Shown: one piece after another, positions 16,948 through 25,781 of the stretch
Numbering within the stretch: the stretch's first letter is position 1
Layout: every line of letters starts with the position of its first letter
Source of the DNA: DSOI01 sp041394885
GTDB lineage: Bacteria; Acidobacteriota; Terriglobia; Bryobacterales; Bryobacteraceae
NCBI GenBank assembly: GCA_041394885.1
Contig: JAWKHI010000044.1
Span: forward strand, 1-64,000
Direction: 5' to 3'
DNA length: 64,000 nt
Position numbers and translations under genes: made by a program
Notes under the pieces: model-generated
The model's database searches: none
What the model saw: the letters and a program-made list of their open reading frames with translations, nothing else
What the model was told of the DNA's origin: nothing

Positions 16948-18054
16948 ATGAAAATCGAACGTGTCAGGCTCACCCATGTACGGATTCCGCTGGTGGAGCC
17001 GTTCCGAATCAGCAACGGCGAGGTCTCCGAGAAAGATGGCATCGTCGTTGAATTGATGTCGGAAGGGCTGGTGGGCGCCGGCGAATCGTCACCGATGGCG
17101 GGCAATTTCTACTCCTCCGATACCCCCGAGGATTGCTGGCTGCAGCTGTCGCGCGAGTTGGCGCCACAGACTGCGGGCCGTGAGTTCACATCCCTCGATG
17201 AGGCCTGTGCGTGGGTGAACCATCTGCCGGGCAGCAACTTCGCCAAGGTGGGAATCGAGACCGCCTTCTGGGACCTGGAAGCGCAGCGGCGCGGAGTGCC
17301 CCTGCACCGTCTGCTCGGCGGCGAAGGAGACTCCGCCGATTCCGGCTTGGCGGTGGGATTGTACGATACCGATACGCAATTGCTGGCCGCGATTGAGAAG
17401 CATCTGGCGCGAGACGCCTACAAGCGCGTGAAAGTGAAGATCCAGCGTGGGCGTGACGTCGACCTGGTGCGCAACGTTCGATCCGCTCTGGGCGATTTCC
17501 CTCTCATGACCGACGCCAATGCCGACTACACGCTCGCCCATCGCGGCGTGTTTCAGGAGTTGGATCTGTATGGGCTGATGATGTTCGAGCAGCCGCTGGG
17601 CGGCGCGATGCTCGCCGAATCGGGCGAGTTGCAGGCGGGGTTGCGAACGCCAGTGTGCCTCGACGAGAGCCTGGAGTCACCGGCCGACGCCGATCGAGCC
17701 GCGGCCACGGGCGCTTGCCGCATCGCCAACATCAAAATTCAGCGCGTGGGCGGATTTTCCAATGCGCTCGATTTGTACCGGCGGGCGCGCGCCCACGGAT
17801 TTTCGATCTGGGTGGGCACGATGCCCGAATTGGGAATCGGGCAGGCGCAGGGCGCCGCGCTCCAGACGCTGGCCGGGTGCGACTATCCCACCGACGTGGA
17901 GGCGAGCGCGCGCTGGTTCCGCGCCGACATCGTCGAGCCCTGGATCGAAGTGCGCGGAGGCGAGATCGCGATGCCGGACGCGCCCGGACTCGGGTACGCG
18001 CTCGATCGAGCCAGCATGGAGCGATACAGGGTGGCACACGCCGAATTCGAGTGA
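16948..18054 (+). CDS. menC: Enolase-superfamily enzyme, o-succinylbenzoate synthase/N-succinylamino acid racemase type
   Basis: A 368-residue protein. The ATG at 16948 is used; the frame extends to 16786 but that part overlaps the Sel1 gene and is not family-like. The superfamily catalytic residues are in order: KVKIQ (KxK, near residue 156), TDAN (metal Asp, ~187), FEQPL (metal Glu, ~213), LDES (metal Asp, ~238) and the second lysine in NIKIQRVGG (~262). GTMPELGIGQAQ near 291 and the C-terminal DIVEP closely match the OSBS/NSAR branch. The enzyme may make o-succinylbenzoate for menaquinone or racemise N-acyl amino acids; no other menaquinone gene is nearby, so the symbol is tentative. Confidence 0.85.
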   Translation: MKIERVRLTHVRIPLVEPFRISNGEVSEKDGIVVELMSEGLVGAGESSPMAGNFYSSDTPEDCWLQLSRELAPQTAGREFTSLDEACAWVNHLPGSNFAKVGIETAFWDLEAQRRGVPLHRLLGGEGDSADSGLAVGLYDTDTQLLAAIEKHLARDAYKRVKVKIQRGRDVDLVRNVRSALGDFPLMTDANADYTLAHRGVFQELDLYGLMMFEQPLGGAMLAESGELQAGLRTPVCLDESLESPADADRAAATGACRIANIKIQRVGGFSNALDLYRRARAHGFSIWVGTMPELGIGQAQGAALQTLAGCDYPTDVEASARWFRADIVEPWIEVRGGEIAMPDAPGLGYALDRASMERYRVAHAEFE

Positions 18055-18074
18055 GCCAGGAAAGTGGGTACGGA

Positions 18075-18830
18075 ATGAGAGCCAAGTGGGAAGCACTGTC
18101 GCGCGGCGAGCGCACGATCGGGGCATTTTTGAGCACCGGCTACCCGGTGAACGCCGAACTGGTGGGACAGTCCGGCTATGACTTCGTGATCATCGATCTC
18201 GAGCATGGCATGGGATCGGAACGCGACATCTTGGGGCAAATGCATGCACTGTCGGCCACCGGCACGGCCGGCCTGGTGCGCGTGGAAAGCCATGACCGGC
18301 AGCGCGTACACCGGATCCTCGACTTGGGCGCGCACGGCATCATGTTTCCGCGCGTCGACACGGCCCAGCAGGCGCGCGACTGCGTGGCGGCCATGCGCTA
18401 CCCGCCGCGCGGAGTCCGCGGCGTGGCGACCCTGGTGCGCGCCAGCGGCTACGGCAAGGATTTCGACGGCTACCGCGATTCGAGCGAAGCCGAGTTACTA
18501 ACCATACTGCAGATTGAGACCGCCGAGGCGGTGCGAAACGTGGAGCAGATCGCGGCGGTGGAGGGAGCGGGCGTCCTTTTCGTTGGCCCCTTCGACCTGT
18601 CGACCAGTCTCGGGGTCTTCCGGCAGTACGACCATCCGGTGTTTGTGGAAGCGGTGGAGAAGACCATCGCGGCGGCCAAGCGCCACGGGCGGCCATTGGG
18701 GATCCTGCTCCCGTCGCCGGCTGACCTGGGTCGCTATCACGACCTCGGGTTCCGGCTGATCACCTGCGGCGCCGATACGTCGATGCTGCAATCGGCGGCG
18801 CGGGAGATGGCGCGCGTTTTGCGGAGTTGA
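18075..18830 (+). CDS. HpcH/HpaI-family class II aldolase
   Basis: A 251-residue cytoplasmic aldolase of the HpcH/HpaI (2-keto-3-deoxy-acid) family, which splits 4-hydroxy-2-oxo acids to pyruvate plus an aldehyde. The ATG at 18075 is used. The upstream frame lies within the previous gene. Typical segments are GAFLSTGYPVNAELVGQSGYDFVIIDLEHGM (start, residues ~15-45), IMFPRVDTAQQA (~92), QIETAEAVRNVEQIA with the metal-binding Glu (~149) and FVGPFDLSTSLG with the metal-binding Asp (~174). The preceding gene ends 20 bp upstream, so the two are likely in one transcript. The physiological substrate is unknown. Confidence 0.9.
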   Translation: MRAKWEALSRGERTIGAFLSTGYPVNAELVGQSGYDFVIIDLEHGMGSERDILGQMHALSATGTAGLVRVESHDRQRVHRILDLGAHGIMFPRVDTAQQARDCVAAMRYPPRGVRGVATLVRASGYGKDFDGYRDSSEAELLTILQIETAEAVRNVEQIAAVEGAGVLFVGPFDLSTSLGVFRQYDHPVFVEAVEKTIAAAKRHGRPLGILLPSPADLGRYHDLGFRLITCGADTSMLQSAAREMARVLRS

Positions 18831-18907
18831 ACACAGGTCCGGACGAATCGGACGAGTTGCATCGTATTGACGAAACCGGCGAGTGTCGGCTACTCTGGAA
18901 AAGATCC

Positions 18908-19096
18908 CGGTAGAGGAGCGGTCACCATCAGTAGCCGTGTGCGATGTTCCGGATAGCCCCGGAGGCGCGGTGAAAGGGGATGATCGCCGAAACCGAAGGC
19001 GGCGGCGCAAAGGCCCCCGAGGTTGGGGAGTTGGGTTAAGACCCACTCACTGTCATCCCGCGCGCGGGGTGGAGCGCTATCGAGGGCAGGCTACCC
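18908..19096 (+). promoter_or_regulatory. Lysine riboswitch (L box)
   Basis: A ~190-nt leader before the diaminopimelate operon carries the conserved core of the lysine riboswitch in order: AGAGG-GC at 18912-18918, AGTA shortly after, GGTGAAAGGGGA at 18969-18980 running into TGATCGCCGAA at 18981-18991, a GTTGGG segment, ACTGTCAT at 19049-19056 and GGAGCGCTATC at 19071-19081. A 5-bp closing stem (GGTAG 18909-18913 with CTACC 19091-19095) is visible. It should lower expression of the downstream lysine genes when lysine is high. No clear intrinsic terminator is seen before dapE, so the output may be translational or I may have missed the alternative stem. Confidence 0.93.
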
Positions 19097-19145
19097 GCTT
19101 ACTCTCCCTGTTGCTTCCCCGTGTCGAGATTCCGGACTGAAACTT

Positions 19146-20150
19146 ATGAAAGTCTTCGAACTCGCACGCACACTCATCGATATCGAATCTGTAACTCCCA
19201 ACGAGTATGACGTCGGCGTCTATCTACACCAGTATCTGGAAGAACTGACGGCGCGAACTGGCGGCCACGTGGAACGGATGCCGGTGGAAGACCGGCGATT
19301 CAACGTGCTGGCGTGGTGGGGTGAACCGAAAGTGACTCTGTCCACCCACCAGGACACGGTACCGCCGTTCATCTCCTCCCGCGAGGACGATGAATTCATC
19401 TGGGGACGCGGCGCCTGCGACGTGAAGGGCATCATCGCCGCGATGCTGTGCGCGGTGGAGGGGCTCCTGGAGCAGGGCATGCGCGATTTCGCCGTCCTGT
19501 TCGTGGTGGGCGAAGAACGCAATTCGGCGGGGGCCTACGAGGCGGCGAAGCATCCGCGGGGATCGCGATTTCTCATCAACGGTGAGCCGACCAGTAACCG
19601 GCTGGCGCTCGGCAGCAAGGGCGCGCTGCGGTATGAGGTGAAGGCGTCCGGGCGGATGGCCCATTCCGCATACCCGGAGTTAGGCGAATCCGCGATCGAG
19701 AAGTTACTCGATGCATTGGCCGCGCTGCGCGCCTTGGAGTTACCCGTGGATCCGGTGCTGGGCCCGAGCACGATGAATATCGGCACCATCGCCGGGGGCC
19801 GCGCCCCGAACGTGATTCCCGATGAGGCGAAGGCGGAGATCATGATCCGGCTGGTGGGCGATCCCGCGTCGACGCGCGCCGCGGTGGCCGCCGCCTGCGC
19901 GGCGAAGGCCGAAGCGAGGGAGGTGCTGTGCATCCCGGCCTTGCATTTGAAGGCCGTGCCCGGCATCGAGACCACCGTGGTTGCCTACACCACCGATATC
20001 CCGGCGTTTCAGGGCCAGTGGGGCGAACCGCTGCTGCTCGGGCCTGGGACCATTCACGTGGCGCACACCTCGGAGGAGCGAGTCCCGAAAAAAGAGCTGG
20101 TGGAGGCGGTGGAGCTGTATCAGCGGATGGTCCGGAGCCTACTGGCATGA
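19146..20150 (+). CDS. dapE: M20-family deacylase, probable succinyl-diaminopimelate desuccinylase
   Basis: A 334-residue M20 (ArgE/DapE) metallopeptidase. The start at 19146 is used because the in-frame ATG at 19023 falls inside the riboswitch and its peptide is not family-like. THQDTVPPF (metal His and catalytic Asp, near residue 62), WGRGACDVKG (bridging Asp, ~88), VGEERNSAG (catalytic Glu-Glu, ~120) and GEPTS (~141) are present, and a His late in the protein (HTSEERVPK) completes the site. Position as first gene of a dapE-asd-lysC-dapB-dapA-dapD run, behind a lysine riboswitch, favours N-succinyl-LL-diaminopimelate hydrolysis. ArgE-like acetylornithine deacetylase is the alternative by sequence. 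Confidence 0.85.
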   Translation: MKVFELARTLIDIESVTPNEYDVGVYLHQYLEELTARTGGHVERMPVEDRRFNVLAWWGEPKVTLSTHQDTVPPFISSREDDEFIWGRGACDVKGIIAAMLCAVEGLLEQGMRDFAVLFVVGEERNSAGAYEAAKHPRGSRFLINGEPTSNRLALGSKGALRYEVKASGRMAHSAYPELGESAIEKLLDALAALRALELPVDPVLGPSTMNIGTIAGGRAPNVIPDEAKAEIMIRLVGDPASTRAAVAAACAAKAEAREVLCIPALHLKAVPGIETTVVAYTTDIPAFQGQWGEPLLLGPGTIHVAHTSEERVPKKELVEAVELYQRMVRSLLA

Positions 20151-21208
20151 TATCGGGAGAGGCGGGCAGGATCGAAGTGGGGGTCCTGGGCGCGACGGGA
20201 ATGGTGGGCCAGCACTTTGTGCGGTTCCTTTCCGGCCATCCCTGGTTTGCGCTGCGGTGGGTGGGCGCGAGCGGACGTTCCGCGGGCAGGCCGTACAGTG
20301 AGGCCGCGGCATGGCGCCTGGAGGGTGCACCCCCGGAGGAAGCGGCGGGCCTGCGCGTGGAGGAGTGCAAGCCGGGCAAAGCGCCGAAACTCTTGTTTTC
20401 GGCGATGGATTCCGGCGTCGCCACCGAGATCGAGCAGGCGTTCGCCGCCGCCGGGCACGTGGTGGTGTCGAACTCGCGCAATCACCGCATGGACCCGGAT
20501 GTACCGCTGCTGGTTCCGGAGGTGAATCCGGATCATCTACAGGCGATCCACCAGCAGCAATCGCTGCGCGGGTGGAAAGGAATGATCGCGACCAATCCGA
20601 ACTGCTCCACCGTGGTTCTCACCATGGCGTTGGGCGCGCTGAAGCCGTTCGGCCTGAAGCGGGCGGTGGTGACGACGATGCAGGCCATCTCGGGCGCCGG
20701 CTACCCGGGTGTGGCGTCGGTGGATATCAACGCCAACGTGGTTCCTCACATCGGAGGCGAAGAAGAAAAGATGGAGAGTGAGACGCAGAAAATCCTGGGC
20801 GAGTACGAAGGCGGACACTTCCGGCCGCACCCGATCCGGGTGAGCGCGCACTGCAATCGCGTGCCCGTGCTCGACGGGCACACCGAAACCGTCTCCGTGG
20901 AGTTCGGCGTGCGTCCGACGCAGGCCGAACTGCTCGACGCGCTGGCGAGCTACCGCGGAACGCCGCAGGAGCGGAGGTTGCCGAGCGCTCCCGAGCGGCC
21001 GGTGATCTGCCTCACGGAGCCAGACCGTCCGCAGCCGCGCCGCGACGTGGAGCGTGAGCGTGGCATGGCGGTGTTTGTCGGCCGCCTGCGCCCATGCCCG
21101 GTGTTCGACTACAAGTTCGCGGCACTGGGGCATAACACCGTCCGGGGGGCGGCCGGCGCGGCAGTTTTGAACGCGGAGTTGATGCGCTCGGAAGGGTTGT
21201 TGGACTGA
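20147..21208 (+). CDS. asd: Aspartate-semialdehyde dehydrogenase (archaeal/eukaryal-like type)
   Basis: A 353-residue enzyme that reduces aspartyl phosphate to aspartate semialdehyde with NADPH, the step after aspartokinase. The ATG at 20147 overlaps the dapE stop (ATGA). The nucleotide motif GVLGATGMVGQHFV is at residues ~13-26, the catalytic Cys sits in NPNCST (~149), and ISGAGYPGVASVDI (~183) and RVSAHCNRVPVLDGHTE (~232) with the catalytic His follow. The pattern is closer to the archaeal/fungal subfamily than to the E. coli one. It is in the middle of the lysine operon and is followed by lysC after 1 bp. Confidence 0.95.
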   Translation: MISGEAGRIEVGVLGATGMVGQHFVRFLSGHPWFALRWVGASGRSAGRPYSEAAAWRLEGAPPEEAAGLRVEECKPGKAPKLLFSAMDSGVATEIEQAFAAAGHVVVSNSRNHRMDPDVPLLVPEVNPDHLQAIHQQQSLRGWKGMIATNPNCSTVVLTMALGALKPFGLKRAVVTTMQAISGAGYPGVASVDINANVVPHIGGEEEKMESETQKILGEYEGGHFRPHPIRVSAHCNRVPVLDGHTETVSVEFGVRPTQAELLDALASYRGTPQERRLPSAPERPVICLTEPDRPQPRRDVERERGMAVFVGRLRPCPVFDYKFAALGHNTVRGAAGAAVLNAELMRSEGLLD

Positions 21209-21209
21209 C

Positions 21210-22580
21210 ATGATCGTAATGAAGTTCGGGGGATCGTCGCTCGAATCGGCGGAAGCCATCGGCCGGGTGGCGTCGATTGTCGCCAGCCGGCTGGCGCAGC
21301 GTCCGGTGGTGGTGGTGTCGGCGATGGGCAAAACCACCAATCGGCTCCTGGCCTCGGCAAGCGCGGCGGTGGCCGGCGACAAGGCCGGGGCGCTGTCGGA
21401 ACTGGACCAGCTCGAGCAGTACACGCTCGCCGAAGGCGGCAGCCTGGGCGGGCAGGTGGAGAGCCACTTCGAAGATCTGCGCGCGCTGGTGAACGGGCTG
21501 GCGGCTCTCGGTGAGTTGACGCCGCGTTCGATCGACGCGATTTCCGCCTTCGGTGAGCGGCTCTCGAGTCTGATCGTGGCGGACCTGTTCCGCCGCCAGG
21601 GAATCGATGCGGTCCAAATGGACGCGCGGCAACTGATCGTCACCGACGACAGGCACTCGCAAGCGGCGCCATTGTACGCGGAGACAAACGAACGCCTGAC
21701 GTCGCGGCTGGCGCCGGTGGCCGGGCATCAGGTGGTGGTGATTGGCGGATTCATCGGAGCGACGCGCAAGGGCGTGACCAGCACGCTCGGACGCGGAGGG
21801 TCCGACTTTTCGGCGGCCATCGTAGGCGCGGCGATCGACGCGGAGGAGATTCAGATCTGGACCGACGTCGACGGCATGCTGACCTGCGACCCACGCCTGG
21901 TGCCGGGCGGGCACCGGGTGCGTCTGATCTCGTTCGCCGAAGCCGCCGAGCTTGCCTACTTTGGGGCCAAGGTGCTGCATCCTTCCACGTTGCTGCCGGC
22001 GATCCAGAAGAAGATCCCCGTGCTCATCTTGAACTCACGGCGTCCGGATGTAGAGGGTACACGCATCGTGGCGGAGGCGGTGCCCGCATCGAACGTGTTC
22101 AAGTCGATCGCCTGCAAATCAGGCATCACGCTGGTGCATATCCGGTCCACGCGCATGTTGATGGCGCATGGATTCCTGCGGCGAATCTTCGAGGTGTTCG
22201 ACCGGTTTGAGACGCCGGTGGATTTGATCGCGACCTCGGAGGTGAGCGTTTCCCTCACCATCGACTCGGTGGCGCGGCTCGAGGAGGTGACGGCGGAACT
22301 GCGCCAGTTCGCCGACGTGACGGTGCAGCCGGATCAGGCGATCCTGTCGCTGGTGGGCGGGAACATCGCGGCGACGCGGGGAATCGCGGCGCGTGTGTTC
22401 GGGGCGCTGAACGGGATCAACATCCGGCTGATCAGCCAGGGCGCGTCGGACTTGAATCTGAGTCTGGTGGTGGCGGGCGCGGATTTGCGTCACGCGGCCG
22501 AATCGCTGCACAATGAATTCTTCTCTTCGCTCGATCCAGCCGTGTTCGATCCGGCGCCGGCGGGAGCATGCATCCAATGA
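21210..22580 (+). CDS. lysC: Aspartate kinase
   Basis: A 456-residue monofunctional aspartokinase that phosphorylates aspartate, the first committed step to lysine, threonine and methionine. The N-terminal MKFGGSSLESAEAIGRVA (residues ~4-20), AMGKTTNRLLASA (~41), GRGGSDFSAAIVGAAIDAEE (~198) and WTDVDGMLTCDPRLVPG (~218) are family hallmarks. Two C-terminal ACT domains (from ~300, KSGITLVHIRSTRM and SLVGGNIAATRGIAARVFGAL) imply allosteric feedback inhibition by an end-product amino acid, most likely lysine given the riboswitch-controlled operon. It starts 1 bp after asd and overlaps dapB by ATGA. Confidence 0.96.
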   Translation: MIVMKFGGSSLESAEAIGRVASIVASRLAQRPVVVVSAMGKTTNRLLASASAAVAGDKAGALSELDQLEQYTLAEGGSLGGQVESHFEDLRALVNGLAALGELTPRSIDAISAFGERLSSLIVADLFRRQGIDAVQMDARQLIVTDDRHSQAAPLYAETNERLTSRLAPVAGHQVVVIGGFIGATRKGVTSTLGRGGSDFSAAIVGAAIDAEEIQIWTDVDGMLTCDPRLVPGGHRVRLISFAEAAELAYFGAKVLHPSTLLPAIQKKIPVLILNSRRPDVEGTRIVAEAVPASNVFKSIACKSGITLVHIRSTRMLMAHGFLRRIFEVFDRFETPVDLIATSEVSVSLTIDSVARLEEVTAELRQFADVTVQPDQAILSLVGGNIAATRGIAARVFGALNGINIRLISQGASDLNLSLVVAGADLRHAAESLHNEFFSSLDPAVFDPAPAGACIQ

Positions 22581-23265
22581 GATTGGCACTGGTTGGCTAC
22601 GGCAAAATGGGCAGGATGCTGGACCAGCTTGCGCCGGACTACGGCTTTCGGTAACGGCGCGGCTGGACCTGGGATACACGCGAGCGGACCTGGACGCGGC
22701 GGCGGCCGACGTAGCCATCGAGTTTTCGTCGCCGGAGGCAGCGGTGCCGAATCTCGAAATGCTGGCGGCGGCGGGCATGCCCACCGTGTGCGGAACCACG
22801 GGCTGGTATGACGAGCTGGATCGCGTGCGCGAGGCATACGCGGCTGGCAACACATCGCTGGTCTACGCATCGAATTTTTCGATCGGCGTGAACATCTTCG
22901 ACCGGTTGGCGCGCGAGGCGGCGAGTCTGTTCGCCGGGCAGGCCGATTACGAGGCCTGGGCGTGGGAGATCCATCACAGCGCGAAAAAGGATGCTCCGAG
23001 CGGCACACTGCTTACACTCACCGCCGCGATGAAGGAAGCCGGATACAACCGGAGGATCGACGAGAGTTCGTCGCGCGCCGGCTCGCATCCGGGCACCCAC
23101 GAAATCGGGTTCGATTCCGCGGCCGACACGATCACGCTGCGCCACACGGCGCGGAGCCGCGAGGGATTCGCCCGGGGCGCTCTACGCGCGGCGCAGTGGG
23201 CGCCGGGCAAGCGCGGCGTCTTTCCATTCCGCGAAGTTTTGTTTGGAGGTGGAACATGTTCCTAG
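22577..23265 (+). CDS. dapB: 4-hydroxy-tetrahydrodipicolinate reductase, frameshifted as read
   Basis: DapB reduces the DapA product with NAD(P)H. The ATG at 22577 overlaps the lysC stop and reads MRLALVGYGKMGRMLDQLAP, the GxGxxG dinucleotide-binding start, but stops at TAA 22652-22654 after 25 codons. The rest of the protein continues in the +1-mod frame from about 22645 to the stop at 23265: DVAIEFSSPEA, VCGTTGWYDE, YASNFSIGVNIF and the catalytic IHHSAKKDAPSGT. One lost base between about 22648 and 22654 would restore a ~230-residue protein, within the range of short DapB homologues. As dapB is normally essential, a sequence error is as likely as a real mutation or a programmed shift. Confidence 0.88.
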
Positions 23266-24167
23266 GATGCGGCACCGCGTTGGTGACCCCGTTCCAGAGC
23301 GACGGCTCGCTGGACGAAGGCGCGCTGCGAAGGTTGGTGGACCGGCAGATCGACGCAGGCATTCACTTTCTGGTCCCGTGCGGAACCACGGGCGAGAGTC
23401 CGACGCTCAGCCGGAGCGAGCATTTGCGCGTGGTGGAGATCACGCTGGAAGCGGCCAAGGGCAAGGTCCCGGTGTTGGCCGGCGCGGGCGGGTACAACAC
23501 GCACGAGGTGATCGAGTTGGCGCGCGAACTGGAGGCGATGGGCGCCGACGGCCTGCTTTCGGTGACGCCTTACTACAACAAGCCCACGCAGGAAGGCTTG
23601 TATCAGCACTACAAGGCGATCGCGGCGGCGACCAAACTGCCGATCATCGTCTATAGCGTGCAAGGGCGCACGGGCGTGAACGTGGAGCCTTCGACGTTGA
23701 AGCGGCTGGCGGCGATCGAAACGATCGTTGGCGTGAAGGAAGCCTCGGGCAACATCGGGCAGATGGCGCGGGTGGTGCATGAAGTGCCAGACTCGTTCGC
23801 CGTCCTTTCCGGCGATGACTCGATCACGATCCCGTTGATGGCTCTGGGCGGCAAAGGAATCATCTCGGTGGCGTCCAACGAGATTCCAGGACCGATGAGC
23901 CGGATTGCGCAGATGTGCCTGGATGGCGATTTCGCCGGCGCGCGGGCGATCCAGCGCCAATATCTTCCGCTGATGGAAGTGAACTTCATCGAGAGCAACC
24001 CGATGCCGGTGAAGGCAGCGATGGCGATGATGGGGCTGCTCGAGCCGGTGTGGCGCCTGCCGATGGTCGCGCCCACGGAGGCGAGCGCGGCGCGGATCCG
24101 TGGGGTCCTTGACGAAGCGGGGTTGACGCCCGGGAAACGGAGCACGAATGCGGCGGCTGCAGATTGA
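23256..24167 (+). CDS. dapA: 4-hydroxy-tetrahydrodipicolinate synthase
   Basis: A 303-residue class I aldolase condensing pyruvate with aspartate semialdehyde. The start at 23256 follows GGAGGTGGAAC, a strong Shine-Dalgarno, and overlaps dapB by 10 bp. Family markers: GTALVTPF (~6), VPCGTTGESPTLSRSEH (~41) with the conserved Thr pair, VTPYYNKPTQEGLYQHY (~106) with the catalytic Tyr, GVKEASGN (~159) with the Schiff-base Lys, and SGDDS (~187). It lies in the lysine operon ahead of dapD, with which it overlaps by 20 bp. The lysine-sensing pocket cannot be judged reliably here. Confidence 0.97.
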   Translation: MFLGCGTALVTPFQSDGSLDEGALRRLVDRQIDAGIHFLVPCGTTGESPTLSRSEHLRVVEITLEAAKGKVPVLAGAGGYNTHEVIELARELEAMGADGLLSVTPYYNKPTQEGLYQHYKAIAAATKLPIIVYSVQGRTGVNVEPSTLKRLAAIETIVGVKEASGNIGQMARVVHEVPDSFAVLSGDDSITIPLMALGGKGIISVASNEIPGPMSRIAQMCLDGDFAGARAIQRQYLPLMEVNFIESNPMPVKAAMAMMGLLEPVWRLPMVAPTEASAARIRGVLDEAGLTPGKRSTNAAAAD

Positions 24168-24993
24168 GATCGAAGCGCTTTTCGACAACAAACCCGAGGC
24201 GTACACGGAAAGTCACTTCCGGCTGTTCCAGGAATTCAAAGACGCGCTGAACGCGGGCGCGATTCGATCCGCGGAACCGGACGCATCGACGCCGACGGGT
24301 TGGCGCGTGAACGCCTGGGTGAAAAAGGGCATCCTGCTCGGGTTCCGGATGGGGTCGATCGTCGATATGTCGGTAGACGCGCGGCGGCAGCCTTTCTTCG
24401 ACAAAGCCACCTATCCGGTGCGCAAGATGACGGCGGGCGATGGGGTCCGCATCGTGCCGGGCGGATCGAGCATCCGCGATGGCTGCTATCTGGGCAAGGG
24501 CGTTACGTGCATGCCGCCGATGTACATCAACGCCGGGGCGTGGGTGGGCGACGGGACGATGGTGGATTCGCATGCGCTGATCGGCAGTTGCGCGCAGGTG
24601 GGCGAACGGTGCCATGTGTCGGCGGCGGCGCAAATCGGGGGCGTGCTCGAACCGGTGGGAGCGATGCCGGTGATCATCGAGGACGATGTGCTTTTGGGCG
24701 GCAATACCGGAGTGTATGAGGGCACGGTGGTGAAGCGTCGCGCGGTGCTGGGAACGGGAGTGATCCTGAACCGGTCCACTCCGGTTTACGATATCGTGCG
24801 GGGCGCGGTGCACAGCGCCACCGACGAGCAGCCGCTCATGATCCCAGAGGAAGCCGTGGTTGTGGCGGGGTCGCGCGCGATTTCGCATGGACACGGCAAG
24901 GAGTGGGGGTTGTCGCTTTACACGCCGGTGATCGTGAAGTATCGGGACGCCAAGACCGACACGAAGTTGAAACTCGAAGATCTGCTTCGGTGA
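24148..24993 (+). CDS. dapD: Tetrahydrodipicolinate N-succinyltransferase
   Basis: A 281-residue acyltransferase adding a succinyl group from succinyl-CoA to tetrahydrodipicolinate, the step that commits the pathway to the succinylase branch and matches the dapE-like first gene. The N-terminal helical part (residues 1-90) leads into the left-handed beta-helix of hexapeptide repeats (e.g. GAWVGDGTMVDSHALIGSCA, ~130-150; VIIEDDVLLGGNTGVYEGT, ~172-190). VPGGSSIRDG and the C-terminal GLSLYTPVIVKYRD are family-typical. Its start overlaps dapA by 20 bp. It is the last recognisable lysine gene in the run. Confidence 0.96.
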   Translation: MRRLQIEIEALFDNKPEAYTESHFRLFQEFKDALNAGAIRSAEPDASTPTGWRVNAWVKKGILLGFRMGSIVDMSVDARRQPFFDKATYPVRKMTAGDGVRIVPGGSSIRDGCYLGKGVTCMPPMYINAGAWVGDGTMVDSHALIGSCAQVGERCHVSAAAQIGGVLEPVGAMPVIIEDDVLLGGNTGVYEGTVVKRRAVLGTGVILNRSTPVYDIVRGAVHSATDEQPLMIPEEAVVVAGSRAISHGHGKEWGLSLYTPVIVKYRDAKTDTKLKLEDLLR

Positions 24994-25020
24994 GGCGTGG
25001 TTTGCGACAATGGCACGCAT

Positions 25021-25509
25021 ATGGCTACTCAAGCTGACTTCAACGAACAAGAACTTGCCGCTCTCGCCGATGCTCCGCATATGGCGGGCATCGCAGTGAT
25101 GATAGCCGGGTCAAGCGGGATCTTCGGATCGCTCAAGGAAGCGGCGATCGCCGCGCAGAGTGTTTATCAGGGCTCGGAGAACGCGAGCGAGTTGATCAAA
25201 TCGCTGTCGACCAAGGAGACGATGCAGGCGGCGGGTGAGCGCATCCGTTCCGAGATGGGCGACTATGGGTCTCAGGATCCGAGAACGTTCGTGCGGGACC
25301 GCGCTGTAGCAAAAGTAAGGCAGGCGGCGGCGATTCTGCGGGCGAAGTCGCCTGGGGATCTGGGCGCGTACTCGGAGTGGGTGCTGACGATTTCCGACAA
25401 AGTGGCGAATGCGGCCAAGGAGGGCAGCTTTCTTGGATTTGGCGGGACTCGGGTGAGCGAAGGCGAGGAAGCGACGATCGCCGAGATCCGGTCGGCTCTG
25501 ATGGGGTAG
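25021..25509 (+). CDS. Conserved-looking hypothetical protein
   Basis: A 162-residue soluble protein I do not recognise. The ATG at 25021 is preferred to the one at 24997. It is mostly helical, with an Ala/Gly-rich hydrophobic stretch near residues 24-45 (AVMIAGSSGIFGSLKEAAIA) that is too polar to be a clear transmembrane helix. A second half (RDRAVAKVRQAAAILRAKSP, YSEWVLTISDKVANAAKEGS, FLGFGGTRVSEGE) looks like a well-packed helical bundle. It follows dapD by 27 bp and may be cotranscribed with the lysine operon, but nothing in it points to amino-acid metabolism. Confidence 0.75.
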   Translation: MATQADFNEQELAALADAPHMAGIAVMIAGSSGIFGSLKEAAIAAQSVYQGSENASELIKSLSTKETMQAAGERIRSEMGDYGSQDPRTFVRDRAVAKVRQAAAILRAKSPGDLGAYSEWVLTISDKVANAAKEGSFLGFGGTRVSEGEEATIAEIRSALMG

Positions 25510-25535
25510 GTTTGGGCTGCGCCGGAGGCGCTGCC

Positions 25536-25570
25536 TGCCGGCATGAAAAGCGATGCCGGCATGAAAGCGA
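25536..25570 (+). repeat. Short tandem duplication that also forms a hairpin
   Basis: TGCCGGCATGAAAAGCGA (25536-25553) is directly followed by the same 17-18 bp with one A fewer. GCCGGCAT of the first unit can pair with ATGCCGGC at the junction to the second (8-bp stem, 8-nt loop). Confidence 0.85.
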
Positions 25571-25781
25571 TGGACCCGGTTTGGATCAGGCGGGTGGCGC
25601 GTGTCCCGTGGGTCGATAAATAGGCATCTTGCTCTCCGGGGCAGGGCCTCCGGAGCCGGAACCCCAAGGCCCACACTGGGCCTGTACTGCGAGTTCATAC
25701 CACCTTACACGCTTCAGTTTCTCTTCATTTGACACAACGGGCCGGTCCCCGTTGACATTCTAGGTGGCACAATGCGACCCC

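Noticed and set aside
18883..19140. An 85-codon open frame before dapE
   Set aside because: It runs through the conserved blocks of the lysine riboswitch and has no protein-like features.
19023..19145. A longer N-terminus for the dapE-like protein
   Set aside because: The extra residues come from riboswitch sequence; the family-like protein begins at 19146.
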